Part shown: piece after piece, positions 33,401-41,127 of the stretch
How the letters are laid out: each line of letters opens with the position of its first letter
How positions within the stretch are numbered: the stretch's first letter is position 1
Source: Nocardia tengchongensis
Lineage (GTDB): Bacteria; Actinomycetota; Actinomycetes; Mycobacteriales; Mycobacteriaceae
Assembly: GCF_018362975.1 (NCBI RefSeq)
Contig: NZ_CP074371.1
Location: forward strand, 7,812,001 to 7,876,000
Reading direction: 5' to 3'
DNA length: 64,000 nt
The notes under the pieces: generated by a model
What the model saw: the letters and a program-made list of their open reading frames with translations, nothing else
What the model was told of the DNA's origin: nothing
Databases searched by the model: none
Made by a program: the position numbers and the translations under genes

Positions 33401-34436
33401 CGTAGTCTCCCGCGTTCATGCTGAAGGGAAACCGGTCGCTGTAGTCGATGAAGGACGAGGTCCCGTTCTCCTCGGCGTACAGCTTGCGCAGCTCTTCCAT
33501 GCCCTCCTGGGTGGGCGGCTCCAGCTGCACCAAGTCTTCGGCCTTCTTCAGGAACGTCTGCCCGTTCTTGTGGACGGCCTCGGCGTTCGAGCAGCGCACC
33601 ACGTATCCCAGTCGGGTCGGCAGCAGCTCGGCATCCAACATCGAGGGCCGGATCTCGTGGGTGTACAGGCGATTGGTGGACAGCGGCATGAAGAAGACCG
33701 AGCCGGGATAGAGGGTCAGGCTGAACTGCGAAGGGAGCGTGACCGCCTCGCTCGCTTCGACCGAATCCTTCAGGCGGAAGCGGAGTCTGGTCAGGCCGCT
33801 GACGCCCTTTACGCCGTAGTCGTAGGCGTCGTCGGTCAGGGGCCACAGCTTTTCGAGGCCGTCGTAGAAGGTGCAGAAGGCCATGATGCCGTTGACGGGC
33901 ATGTCCTTCGTTTTGTCGGCGTGGGCCGAGATCTTGGCTTTGGACTGCTTCCGCTCGTCCGTCGCAAGGGTGTTGTGATAGATCTGCGCGAGCACGTGAT
34001 TGAGCGGTGCCTGCCCCCGGAAGACGGTGGCGGCCTCGCGGTTCAGGGCCTCAACGATGCTCGTATCGGTCGGGCGGAAGCCTTCGGTCGGACCCGTGAA
34101 GTTCGTGGAGCAGCGCAGCAGGCGGAAATGCAGTTCATCACCGGTTCGTGTGACGGGCGTCAGGTAAATCCCGCTGCGATGGGCTGTCCCGGGCTTCGTG
34201 GACTCCGTCAGGGATTGGAACACGTGCTCCGCGCGGATCCGTCCGAAGTGTTTGTCGCCGAGGTCGAACAAGCGGCGGTAGAACACGCCGAGTCCGTGCA
34301 CGCGAACAGGAACCCGGCCGAGCTCCTCGAGCGTCCGCGGTCCGGACACCACGTCCTCCGATGTGATCGTGGACCCGGAGAAATCCCCGGTCAAGTCGTT
34401 GTCCCGCAACACCGCAGGCGCGACAAAGCCGTTCAA
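33384..34436 (-). CDS. second 2-oxoglutarate/Fe(II) oxygenase-like protein
   Basis: About 350 residues from TTG 34436, which overlaps the DUF397 stop (TTGA); ATG or GTG alternatives lie inside DUF397 or a few codons later. ISAHADKTKDMPVNGIMAFC gives an HxD motif (His172, Asp174). A distal His260 (RLYTHEIRPS) and an Arg in RLGYVVRCS complete a plausible double-stranded beta-helix iron site. It is quite different in sequence from the neighbouring AlkB-like protein. The N-terminal half (about 30-165) has no match I recognise. Position in the cassette implies a joint task with the next gene. Confidence 0.65.
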   Translation of the reverse strand: MNGFVAPAVLRDNDLTGDFSGSTITSEDVVSGPRTLEELGRVPVRVHGLGVFYRRLFDLGDKHFGRIRAEHVFQSLTESTKPGTAHRSGIYLTPVTRTGDELHFRLLRCSTNFTGPTEGFRPTDTSIVEALNREAATVFRGQAPLNHVLAQIYHNTLATDERKQSKAKISAHADKTKDMPVNGIMAFCTFYDGLEKLWPLTDDAYDYGVKGVSGLTRLRFRLKDSVEASEAVTLPSQFSLTLYPGSVFFMPLSTNRLYTHEIRPSMLDAELLPTRLGYVVRCSNAEAVHKNGQTFLKKAEDLVQLEPPTQEGMEELRKLYAEENGTSSFIDYSDRFPFSMNAGDYVAPRA

Positions 34437-34624
34437 CGTTCCCAGACACGGCTGCCGAGGAAGTCGGTCCATGCTTCCGGGGCGAAACGGAGGATTGGGC
34501 CGGTGCCGTTGTCCTTGGTATCGCGGACCAGGGTGGCATCGGGGTCGTGGCGGACCTCTACGCACTGGTTCGAGGTTTCGCTTCGGCTGGACTTGTACCA
34601 CTGCCGGATAGGCGGATTGGTCAC
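34433..34624 (-). CDS. DUF397 protein
   Basis: 63 residues: WYKSSRSETSNQCVEVRHD, then VRDTKDNGTGPILRF and AWTDFL, the complete DUF397 pattern. DUF397 genes in actinomycetes follow XRE/DUF5753 regulators; the Scr1/Scr2 and WhiJ-like pairs of Streptomyces are described as toxin-antitoxin-like or developmental regulators (family knowledge). GTG start overlaps the upstream XRE stop (GTGA). Confidence 0.9.
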   Translation of the reverse strand: MTNPPIRQWYKSSRSETSNQCVEVRHDPDATLVRDTKDNGTGPILRFAPEAWTDFLGSRVWER

Positions 34625-35520
34625 GCCGCATGCTCCTTCGCCATCCTGAGGACCAGGGATCTGGTGTCGGCCTCGCTCAACGCTACCGCTCGGAGGGCGG
34701 TGATCGCCTCGCGGTAGCGCTCGATCACGTCGGCTCGATCGAGGTAGAGAGCTCCGACCGCGCCCTCGAGGTAGACGACCGGGGGCTCGGTGAGGCGATT
34801 CTGAAGGGTGTTGAACTCCAGTAGCGTGAAAGATTGCATGACAAGACCGCGGTGCGGGCCCACTCCGAAGGGAACGACCCGGATGCTGATGTTTTCGCGG
34901 TCACCGATCTCGGCCAGCCATCGCATTTGATCAGCCATCACATCCGGTTCAGCGGGGCGATGCCATAAAACCGCCTCGGAGAGAAGCACTTCCATGCGAA
35001 AGCCGGGGTCTTCCAGTCGCGTTTGCCGACGGGCGGTCAGTTCTATTCGGCGTTCGGTGTCCACTCTCGAGAGACCAGGGGCGTCCAACCTGGCCACCGC
35101 GCGACGGTAGTCCGACGTCTGCAGCAAGCCGTGGATCAACACCAGCTGGTGCGTGGTCATGTGGTCGGCCGCGCTTTCGAGGCGCAGATAGTGCGGGAAG
35201 TGTGAGGCGTACTGGTCGGCGTACGGCTGCCAGAAGCCCTTCGAATTTCCTTGCAGCTTATCGACTTTCGCCTGCTCCTTGACCTCGGACCAGAGGTTGA
35301 GCGCCTCCGCCCGGCTGGCTTCGTCCGCCTCATAGAGGTCGAGCAGGCTCTTCAGCTGCATCGTGGTGATCTTCGTGACCAGGCCGTCCTCCAACCGCAC
35401 GATGGTCATGCGAGAGGTTTCGGCATGCAGCCCGGCCGCTAGCGCAGTCTTGTTCGCGCCTTCACGCATTGTGCGCAGGAAGTTTCCAAATGCCCTGCGA
35501 GAAACGGTAGATCCGGCCAT
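34621..35520 (-). CDS. XRE family regulator with DUF5753 (Scr1/WhiJ type)
   Basis: 299 residues. The N-terminal helix-turn-helix (RRAFGNFLRTMREGANKTALAAGLHAETSRMTIVRLE) is followed by DUF5753 (about 100-290: YLRLESAADHMTTHQLVLIHGLLQTSDYRRAV; RRQTRL; LLSEAVLWHR; YLDRADVIERY). ATG 35520 follows GAGG by 9 nt; the longer frame upstream runs through palindromic promoter DNA. It begins a four-gene overlapping run with DUF397 and two oxygenase-like genes. The inverted repeats upstream are its probable operators. Confidence 0.9.
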   Translation of the reverse strand: MAGSTVSRRAFGNFLRTMREGANKTALAAGLHAETSRMTIVRLEDGLVTKITTMQLKSLLDLYEADEASRAEALNLWSEVKEQAKVDKLQGNSKGFWQPYADQYASHFPHYLRLESAADHMTTHQLVLIHGLLQTSDYRRAVARLDAPGLSRVDTERRIELTARRQTRLEDPGFRMEVLLSEAVLWHRPAEPDVMADQMRWLAEIGDRENISIRVVPFGVGPHRGLVMQSFTLLEFNTLQNRLTEPPVVYLEGAVGALYLDRADVIERYREAITALRAVALSEADTRSLVLRMAKEHAA

Positions 35521-35576
35521 CTTAGTTAGCCTCGCTATCTGCGAATAACTCGTGATGTGCGCGCTCATGGTGGGCC

Positions 35577-35662
35577 TGCACACGGCGGGTGTGCACAGGG
35601 TGAACATGCTCGCCGTGTGCACCCATCGTATTTCGTGTGCAGCACACAGTGAACGGTTCACT
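35577..35662. promoter_or_regulatory. cluster of three perfect palindromes between XRE gene and divergent small genes
   Basis: TGCACAC-GGCGG-GTGTGCA (35577-35595), GTGTGC-A-GCACAC (35635-35647) and AGTGAAC-G-GTTCACT (35648-35662), with an extra GTGTGCAC half-site near 35615. The shared GTGTGCA/TGCACAC core suggests a multi-site operator for the XRE protein controlling both directions. Confidence 0.6.
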
Positions 35663-35770
35663 TCGACTGAATCGGGTGTCTACTGAATGCGTACACCTGG
35701 CGACGATGAGCTCCGTTGCCGCTCGGTACATCATCCGAAGCCCTTGCCATAAACATCACTTGGAGTCGTC

Positions 35771-35980
35771 ATGACTTGGGAGACTTGGCTTTTGGTATCG
35801 CTGCTCGCTATCGGAGTGGTGGTGATAGTCGGGGCGCTCGTCGAGGATTGGCGGGGGACACGCCGACTCGACCCGCCGCCGGACGGTCACGGGGTATTGA
35901 CGTTGCGGACCGTCGATGGGGGCTATCTGGAGGTGCCGCTCAGGGCGGGCTGCGTTACCAGCCACCGGCGGGGGCGATGA
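35771..35980 (+). CDS. small single-pass membrane protein, hypothetical
   Basis: 69 residues. One N-terminal transmembrane helix (WLLVSLLAIGVVVIVGALV) and a polar, basic C-terminal tail with a short strand pair (GVLTLRTVDGGYLEVPL). The ATG follows GGAG by 6 nt. It is divergent from the XRE operon and nearly abuts the next gene. Confidence 0.65.
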   Translation: MTWETWLLVSLLAIGVVVIVGALVEDWRGTRRLDPPPDGHGVLTLRTVDGGYLEVPLRAGCVTSHRRGR

Positions 35981-35983
35981 GGG

Positions 35984-36232
35984 ATGGCGTTCACGCAGTC
36001 GGAGGCGAAAGTGCTTGGTGCGCTGTCTGTTCTGGGCGATTCACGGGACATGACGGTGCGGCAGATATCGCGGGCAACCGGGCTGCCCGACACCTCGATT
36101 CATCGCGCGCTGCTGCGCTTGTCGCGCAGTGGGCTGGCGGTGGGAACGCCGCGGGGTACGGCGTGTTGGCGTTCGACCGAGCGAGGGCGTCTTGCCATCG
36201 CCCGGTCCGTCTATCGCGAGTACACCGCCTGA
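35984..36232 (+). CDS. small winged-helix DNA-binding protein
   Basis: 82 residues that are essentially one winged helix-turn-helix: AKVLGALSVLGDSRDMTVRQISRATGLPDTSIHRALLRLSRSGL, then a wing (VGTPRGTACWRST) and a short helix. It resembles the DNA-binding half of IclR/MarR-like proteins. It begins 3 nt after the stop of the small membrane gene, so the two are co-transcribed. Confidence 0.7.
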   Translation: MAFTQSEAKVLGALSVLGDSRDMTVRQISRATGLPDTSIHRALLRLSRSGLAVGTPRGTACWRSTERGRLAIARSVYREYTA

Positions 36233-36254
36233 CATTCGGGCCGGCGGTGTGCGT

Positions 36255-37856
36255 CTAGCCCGTCAGGTTGTTCCAGAACGCGCAGCGGTGGTCGGCGGCG
36301 AAGTTGTCGGAGAACTGGTTGCCTGCGGGGCGGAAGGACAGGAATGACGGTGTGGCTGGGCTGTATTGGGGAATTGCTGGGAGGCCCTGCGGGTCTGCGG
36401 TGCCTGTGGCGATGAAGCGGGTCCAGTAGCGGCGCATTTCGGATTGGAGGCGGTGCTGGGCGGGGCTCATTACGGCGTCGAGGGCGAAGCCCGCTTGGGC
36501 GAGGTCGAAGAGGGAGGGGAGTTCGGCGGCGTGGTAGGCGCCCATGGGGAAGGTGCTGGGTGGGGACAGGGCTGCGCGGTCGTCGAATTCGTAGACGTAG
36601 GTGGGGTTTTGGTGGGCCAGGTCGGATATCTGGCCGGTCAGTTTGCAGACGAGCTGGTCGGTCCAGGAGCGGGTGAGAGCCAAGGGCGGCTGGGGGTAGT
36701 CGGTCAGGGGGTACTCGCGGAGGACCTGGTCGATCTGGGGTGGGGTCAGGTCGGGGATTTTGGCGGCGAGTAGGCGGGGGTAGTCGGCCGGGGTCATTTG
36801 GGGGCCCAAGGGGATGCCGTATTTGATCCAGACCCAGAGGGCCACCTCGTCGTGGTTGGAGCCGACGAAGGTTGGGACGTGGGCCATACGACCGGATTTC
36901 AGCACGGTGAGTGGGTTTTCGGGGAGGAAGGCGTTGCCGTACACCACGTTGGTGTCGTCGGGGCCGCGATCGACCAGGACGTCCGGGGGGAGGTTGCGGA
37001 GGCAGGTGGCGTCGTCGGTGGCGGGGCAACCGGCTGCGGCGGACCAGGTGTCGCCTTCGGCCTCCGCTTCGGGGAGGGATTGGCTCGCACAGAGGCCGCT
37101 TTGGAGCATGGCCGCCTGGAACAAGCCCTTCGAGGAGGGGGTGGCCATGTGGGTGCAGATCGACAGGCCGCCGGCTGATTCACCATCCAGGGTGACATGG
37201 GACGGGTCGCCACCGAAGGCGGCGATATTGCGATTGACCCAGCGCAGGGCCGCCTGTTGATCCATCAGGCCGTAGTCGCCGGAGCCGGAGCCGTCGTCGA
37301 GGGCCGAGGCGGCGAGGAAACCGAGGAGCCCGAGCCGATAGTTGACGGTGACGATGATGGCGTCGCCGTCGGGCTGGGAAACCAAAGGAGCTGCGCCGTA
37401 CATGCTTCCGGAGCCGGTTTGCAGGCTGCCGCCGTGGATCCAGACCATGACGGGCAGGGGGCGGCCGTCGGCGGGGAGGGTGCGGGGTGTCCACACGTTG
37501 AGGTAGAGGCAGTCCTCCACCGTTGTGCGCAGGCCACCCAGTCCGGTGGGCTGCGCACAGTTCGGGCCGGAGTCCCGGGCCTCGCGGACGCCGGACCACG
37601 GGGCGACGGGAGCGGGCGGACGCCAGCGCAGATCCCCGACCGGGGGTGCGGCGTAAGGGATTCCATTGAACAGGCGGTAGGACTGCGCCGTCACGCCGTG
37701 CAAAGCGCCGCTGTCGATGGTGACCGTGTCCGGAGCCGGGGCGGGTAGCGCTCGCGCCACCGGGCCGCTCATCGCGAAGGCCGCCACCAACAGCGCGACC
37801 ACCGCGAACACCACACCGAATCCCCTACCGAACCACCCCTGGTCACGCACGATCAC
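36255..37856 (-). CDS. secreted type B carboxylesterase (para-nitrobenzyl-esterase family)
   Basis: About 533 residues. The N-terminus has a hydrophobic export segment (FGVVFAVVALLVAAFAMSG). Type-B carboxylesterase motifs: FNGIPYAAPPVG, EDCLYLNVWTP, VMVWIHGGSL, FGGDPSHVTLDGESAGG (nucleophile Ser), an acid in GSNHDE and His in GAYHAAELP. GTG 37856 follows AGGAGG by 6 nt, better than the TTG at 37877. Substrate unknown; these enzymes hydrolyse short to medium esters outside the cell. Confidence 0.88.
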   Translation of the reverse strand: MIVRDQGWFGRGFGVVFAVVALLVAAFAMSGPVARALPAPAPDTVTIDSGALHGVTAQSYRLFNGIPYAAPPVGDLRWRPPAPVAPWSGVREARDSGPNCAQPTGLGGLRTTVEDCLYLNVWTPRTLPADGRPLPVMVWIHGGSLQTGSGSMYGAAPLVSQPDGDAIIVTVNYRLGLLGFLAASALDDGSGSGDYGLMDQQAALRWVNRNIAAFGGDPSHVTLDGESAGGLSICTHMATPSSKGLFQAAMLQSGLCASQSLPEAEAEGDTWSAAAGCPATDDATCLRNLPPDVLVDRGPDDTNVVYGNAFLPENPLTVLKSGRMAHVPTFVGSNHDEVALWVWIKYGIPLGPQMTPADYPRLLAAKIPDLTPPQIDQVLREYPLTDYPQPPLALTRSWTDQLVCKLTGQISDLAHQNPTYVYEFDDRAALSPPSTFPMGAYHAAELPSLFDLAQAGFALDAVMSPAQHRLQSEMRRYWTRFIATGTADPQGLPAIPQYSPATPSFLSFRPAGNQFSDNFAADHRCAFWNNLTG

Positions 37857-37984
37857 CCGAGCCTCCTGGGCCTGCAAGCGCTATCGCGTAGTTGTTCGAT
37901 ACTAGTCGGCCGGTTCGGACGGGGGTCCGGAGTCTCACGAAATCAGCAAAACCCCTGCGTGCGGCCGGGCATCCGGGCGGGGAT

Positions 37985-38011
37985 CGTCTCACGGCGAGAC
38001 GGTTGTTGACA
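37985..38011. promoter_or_regulatory. inverted repeat beside a TTGACA box upstream of the P450
   Basis: CGTCTC-ACGGC-GAGACG (37985-38001) lies 4 nt before TTGACA (38006-38011), a perfect -35 hexamer. No good -10 is visible at the expected distance, so the promoter call is tentative. Confidence 0.35.
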
Positions 38012-38041
38012 CTCGATTCAAGTCGGGGCGACCGTGGGCCC

Positions 38042-39274
38042 ATGACCCGCACCTCCGCCGACGCGCTCGACGTCTTCGATCCCGCGCACATCGACGATCC
38101 GTACCCGCTGTACCGGCGGCTGCGCGAGCAGTCCCCTGTCTACCGCATCCCGGGCACCGACTTCTACCTGGTGACCTCGTGGGACCTGGTGACCGAGGCG
38201 GTGAGTCGCGGCGACGAGTTCTCCTCGCACCTGACGGGCGCGCTGCTGCGGCAGGAAGGACAGCCGCCGACGACCTTCGATATGGACGGCGGCGGCCAGG
38301 CCATCCACGTACTCGCCACCGCCGACGATCCCAGCCATCAAGCCCAGCGCAAGCTGGTGCAGCCCTTGCTGGCCAAGCGGATTCGCGGACTCGGGCCGAC
38401 CGTCACCGAACTGGTCGACCGGCTGTGGACCGAGGAACTCCACGCCGATCGCATGGAGTGGGCGGCGGGCATGGCCGACCGGCTGCCACTGTCCCTGGTC
38501 GCCGACATCATCGGGCTGCCGGACGCCGCTGTACCGCAACTGCTCACGTGGGCCTACGACAGCACCGAGATGCTGGGCGGAGTGGTCGACGCCGACCGCT
38601 TCATGCAGCTGGTCACCGCCGCCACCGAACTCACCGGTTACCTGCACACCGAATTCGCGGCCGCCCAGCGCAACCCGGGCGACGACCTGCTCGGCGTGCT
38701 GGCCCGCGCCTACGCGGCCGGCGAGATCACCGACGTGGTGGCCGTGCTCATCCTGGTCCAACTCGTCGGCGCGGGCGGCGAATCCACCGCGGGACTCATC
38801 GCGAACGGCGCACGCCTACTCGCCACCCGCCCCGACCTGCAGGACGAGCTGCGCCGCGAACCCGCGCTCCTGCCCGCCTTCCTGGATGAGGCGCTACGCC
38901 TGGAATCGCCGTTCCGAGGCCATCATCGGCACGTCACCACCGATACCGTGCTGGGCGGCATCGAGATTCCCGCGGGCAGCCACCTGCTGTTGCAATGGGG
39001 CGCCGCCAACCGGGATCCGGCCCGCTTCGACGACCCCGACACCATCGACCTGGACCGGCGCAGCGGCGCCAACAATCTCGCCTTCGGGCGCGGCATCCAC
39101 TTCTGCATCGGGTCGGCGCTGGCCAAGCTGGAAGCCACCGCGGCGTTGACCGCGCTACTCGAGCGCACGACCGACTTCGGTCTCGTCGAAGACGCCCCGC
39201 CGCAGTGGTTTCCGAGCATCTTCGTGCGCCGCCACCGCAGCCTGCCGCTGCGCCTGCGAATCCGAAGCACCTAA
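38042..39274 (+). CDS. cytochrome P450
   Basis: 410 residues. I-helix GAGGEST (O2 activation; Glu-Ser in place of the usual Asp/Glu-Thr order is close to consensus), ExxR in DEALRLES, and the heme loop FGRGIHFCIGSALAKLE with Cys355 as thiolate ligand. A soluble bacterial class-I P450 needing ferredoxin partners; none are next to it. The ATG at 38042 has no Shine-Dalgarno. Substrate not inferable; neighbours are a secreted esterase and a small secreted protein. Confidence 0.92.
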   Translation: MTRTSADALDVFDPAHIDDPYPLYRRLREQSPVYRIPGTDFYLVTSWDLVTEAVSRGDEFSSHLTGALLRQEGQPPTTFDMDGGGQAIHVLATADDPSHQAQRKLVQPLLAKRIRGLGPTVTELVDRLWTEELHADRMEWAAGMADRLPLSLVADIIGLPDAAVPQLLTWAYDSTEMLGGVVDADRFMQLVTAATELTGYLHTEFAAAQRNPGDDLLGVLARAYAAGEITDVVAVLILVQLVGAGGESTAGLIANGARLLATRPDLQDELRREPALLPAFLDEALRLESPFRGHHRHVTTDTVLGGIEIPAGSHLLLQWGAANRDPARFDDPDTIDLDRRSGANNLAFGRGIHFCIGSALAKLEATAALTALLERTTDFGLVEDAPPQWFPSIFVRRHRSLPLRLRIRST

Positions 39275-39411
39275 GCCCGCAGATTCGCCCGGTTCATTTG
39301 AAAACATGCTGCTTCCGCGCGTCCGCCGGTGCCGGGGGTGCGGTCACGGCATGATCGTCGTCGATCGGGGGGAAATCACAGCTGTGACCACAGGAAGGGG
39401 TTCTTGTAGTT

Positions 39412-39807
39412 ATGACCGTGTTCGTGAAGTCCGTGTACGTCCGCCGCATCACCCTGGCGGCAACCGCGTGCGCCCTGTCCGGAGTGCTGGCCGCGCCGGC
39501 GGCCGCCGATACCGCCCCGCAGCGGATCACCCTGGACTACAGCAAGGGCAGGTGCGGCCAGACCACGCTGATGGCGCACTCGTTCACCCCCACCACGCTG
39601 GAGATCACCACCTCCAGCAACTTCACCGACGACGCCAAGATCGACATGGCCGGGCAGCGCACCCCGCTGCCCGACACCTACGGCGCGGTCACCACCACCG
39701 TCGACCTCGGCACCCCGATGCCGGGCGCGATCCCGTTCGAGGTCTCCGGTTCGGAGTGGCCGGGCAGCATGGGCACCGGCTGCAAGGGCTGGATCATCGT
39801 CGCCTGA
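39412..39807 (+). CDS. small secreted protein, hypothetical
   Basis: 131 residues. Signal peptide VRRITLAATACALSGVLAAPAAA, then a mature part of about 100 residues rich in Thr with a beta-pattern (QRITLDYSKGRCGQTTLMAHSF; TPTTLEITTSS) and two Cys for one disulfide (RCG and TGCKG). Start ATG 39412 has AGGAAGG rather far upstream. Resembles the numerous small exported Ig-like proteins of Nocardia; no function known. Confidence 0.7.
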   Translation: MTVFVKSVYVRRITLAATACALSGVLAAPAAADTAPQRITLDYSKGRCGQTTLMAHSFTPTTLEITTSSNFTDDAKIDMAGQRTPLPDTYGAVTTTVDLGTPMPGAIPFEVSGSEWPGSMGTGCKGWIIVA

Positions 39808-39825
39808 TCGAGCGGGCACACGGCT

Positions 39826-39851
39826 GAGCCCCGGGAGAGATCCCCGGGCTC
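39826..39851. terminator. bidirectional terminator hairpin
   Basis: GAGCCC and GGGCTC outer arms, one C-C mismatch, and GGGA/TCCC inner arms around GAGA. It lies between the convergent secreted-protein and thioesterase genes, so it can serve both. Confidence 0.65.
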
Positions 39852-39866
39852 AATCGTTTCCGCGGC

Positions 39867-40328
39867 CTACTTGCCGTGGGTGCGCAGCTGGTAGAGACCC
39901 TCGGTCTCGGCGACGACCACACCGTTGGCGTCGGTCACCGTGGCCTTCAAGGTGAAGTCGGCCTTGCCCTTGGCGTCGGCTTCCTCGGCGATGCGCGCGA
40001 TCTCCTCCTCCGACAGCGACGCCTCGGCGCGCACATCGGTGGCGGCGGGCTTGCGGAAGAAGACGTGCAGGTCCTTCACCAGCGGGAAGTACTTGGCGGT
40101 GTCGAAGCTGGAGATGGCGATCGCGCCACCCAGGATCTCCGCGACGGTGAACAGCACACCGGCGTACATGACGCCGAAGTGATTGCCATTGCCCTCGATG
40201 GGGACCGTGGTGGCCGCGTACCCGGGGCGCACCTCTTCGGCCTGCACACCCATCTTGTGCGCGATCGGAATCGTGAACTCCAGGGCGCTGTTCACGACCT
40301 CGTTCAACGCGGGGGCGTCGTTCGCCAT
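39867..40328 (-). CDS. hotdog-fold thioesterase-like protein (DUF4442/YiiD_C type)
   Basis: 153 residues with the hotdog core: long helix region GNHFGVMYAGVLFTVAEILGGAIA followed by strands KDLHVFFRKPAATDVRAEASL and KADFTLKATVTDANGVVVAETEGLYQLR. The N/HFGVMYAG segment replaces the catalytic HxGG motif of PaaI enzymes, so it may be acyl-binding rather than a classic thioesterase. ATG follows GAGGAGG. Confidence 0.78.
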   Translation of the reverse strand: MANDAPALNEVVNSALEFTIPIAHKMGVQAEEVRPGYAATTVPIEGNGNHFGVMYAGVLFTVAEILGGAIAISSFDTAKYFPLVKDLHVFFRKPAATDVRAEASLSEEEIARIAEEADAKGKADFTLKATVTDANGVVVAETEGLYQLRTHGK

Positions 40329-40485
40329 GCGGACCTCCTCGTCCCAGAAAAAGGCAACTTACTGACGTAGTGCCAACAAGGTGAATCATTCCGCGTGAGA
40401 GGGTTTCGGCGCAACTCTTTCACCCCGACCGTGAAACCCGCCACATCCCGGCAAATCATCCCACGACACCTCTAGTATGCAAGTC

Positions 40486-41127
40486 GTGTCCAAGACTTTC
40501 TCCGCCGCCGAACGCGCCTACCGCGAAATCAAGGAACGCATTCTCACCGGCGACCTCCCTGGCGGCGAGCTGGTCAGCGAAAACGAGATGGCCGGCGAGC
40601 TCGGCACCTCCCGCACCCCGGTCCGCGAGGCCTTCCTGCGACTCGAGACCGAAGGCTGGATGCGCCTCTACCCCAAGCGCGGCGCGCTCGTGGTGCCCGT
40701 GCCCTCACACGAAGCCGACCACGTGATCCACGCCCGCTACATCGTGGAAACCGGCGCGGTCGACGCGCTCACCCGAATCGCGCGCGCCGGCCTCATCCCC
40801 CGGCTGCGCGAATCCCTGGACCGCCAGCGCGAACTGGCCGACGCCGGTGACCTCGAGGAATTCGCCATCGCCGACGCCGACTTCCACCGCGAATACGTGG
40901 TGTCCGCCGACAACCCGCTGCTCATCGGCTTCTACGACTCCCTGCGCGAACGCCAGCGCCGGATGAACAGCGTCGCGCTGCAACGCGGTGAGACCAACCC
41001 GCACCGCATCATCGAACAGCACACCCGCCTCGCCGACCTGATCGAAGCCGCCGACGGCACCGGATTCGCCGAAGCCCTCGCCGAACACCTCACCGACGTG
41101 CACGGCGTCACCCCGCGAGGCCTGTGA
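40486..41127 (+). CDS. GntR family regulator (FadR/FCD subfamily)
   Basis: About 213 residues. Winged helix (AYREIKERILTGDLPGGELVSENEMAGELGTSRTPVREAFLRLETEGWM) and an all-helical FCD effector domain with metal ligand candidates (ADADFHREYV, Asp/His). The preferred start is GTG 40486: TAGTAT (40473-40478) ends 7 nt before it, and the ATG at 40477 lies inside that -10 box. It overlaps the MFS gene, which it probably regulates. Confidence 0.85.
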   Translation: MSKTFSAAERAYREIKERILTGDLPGGELVSENEMAGELGTSRTPVREAFLRLETEGWMRLYPKRGALVVPVPSHEADHVIHARYIVETGAVDALTRIARAGLIPRLRESLDRQRELADAGDLEEFAIADADFHREYVVSADNPLLIGFYDSLRERQRRMNSVALQRGETNPHRIIEQHTRLADLIEAADGTGFAEALAEHLTDVHGVTPRGL

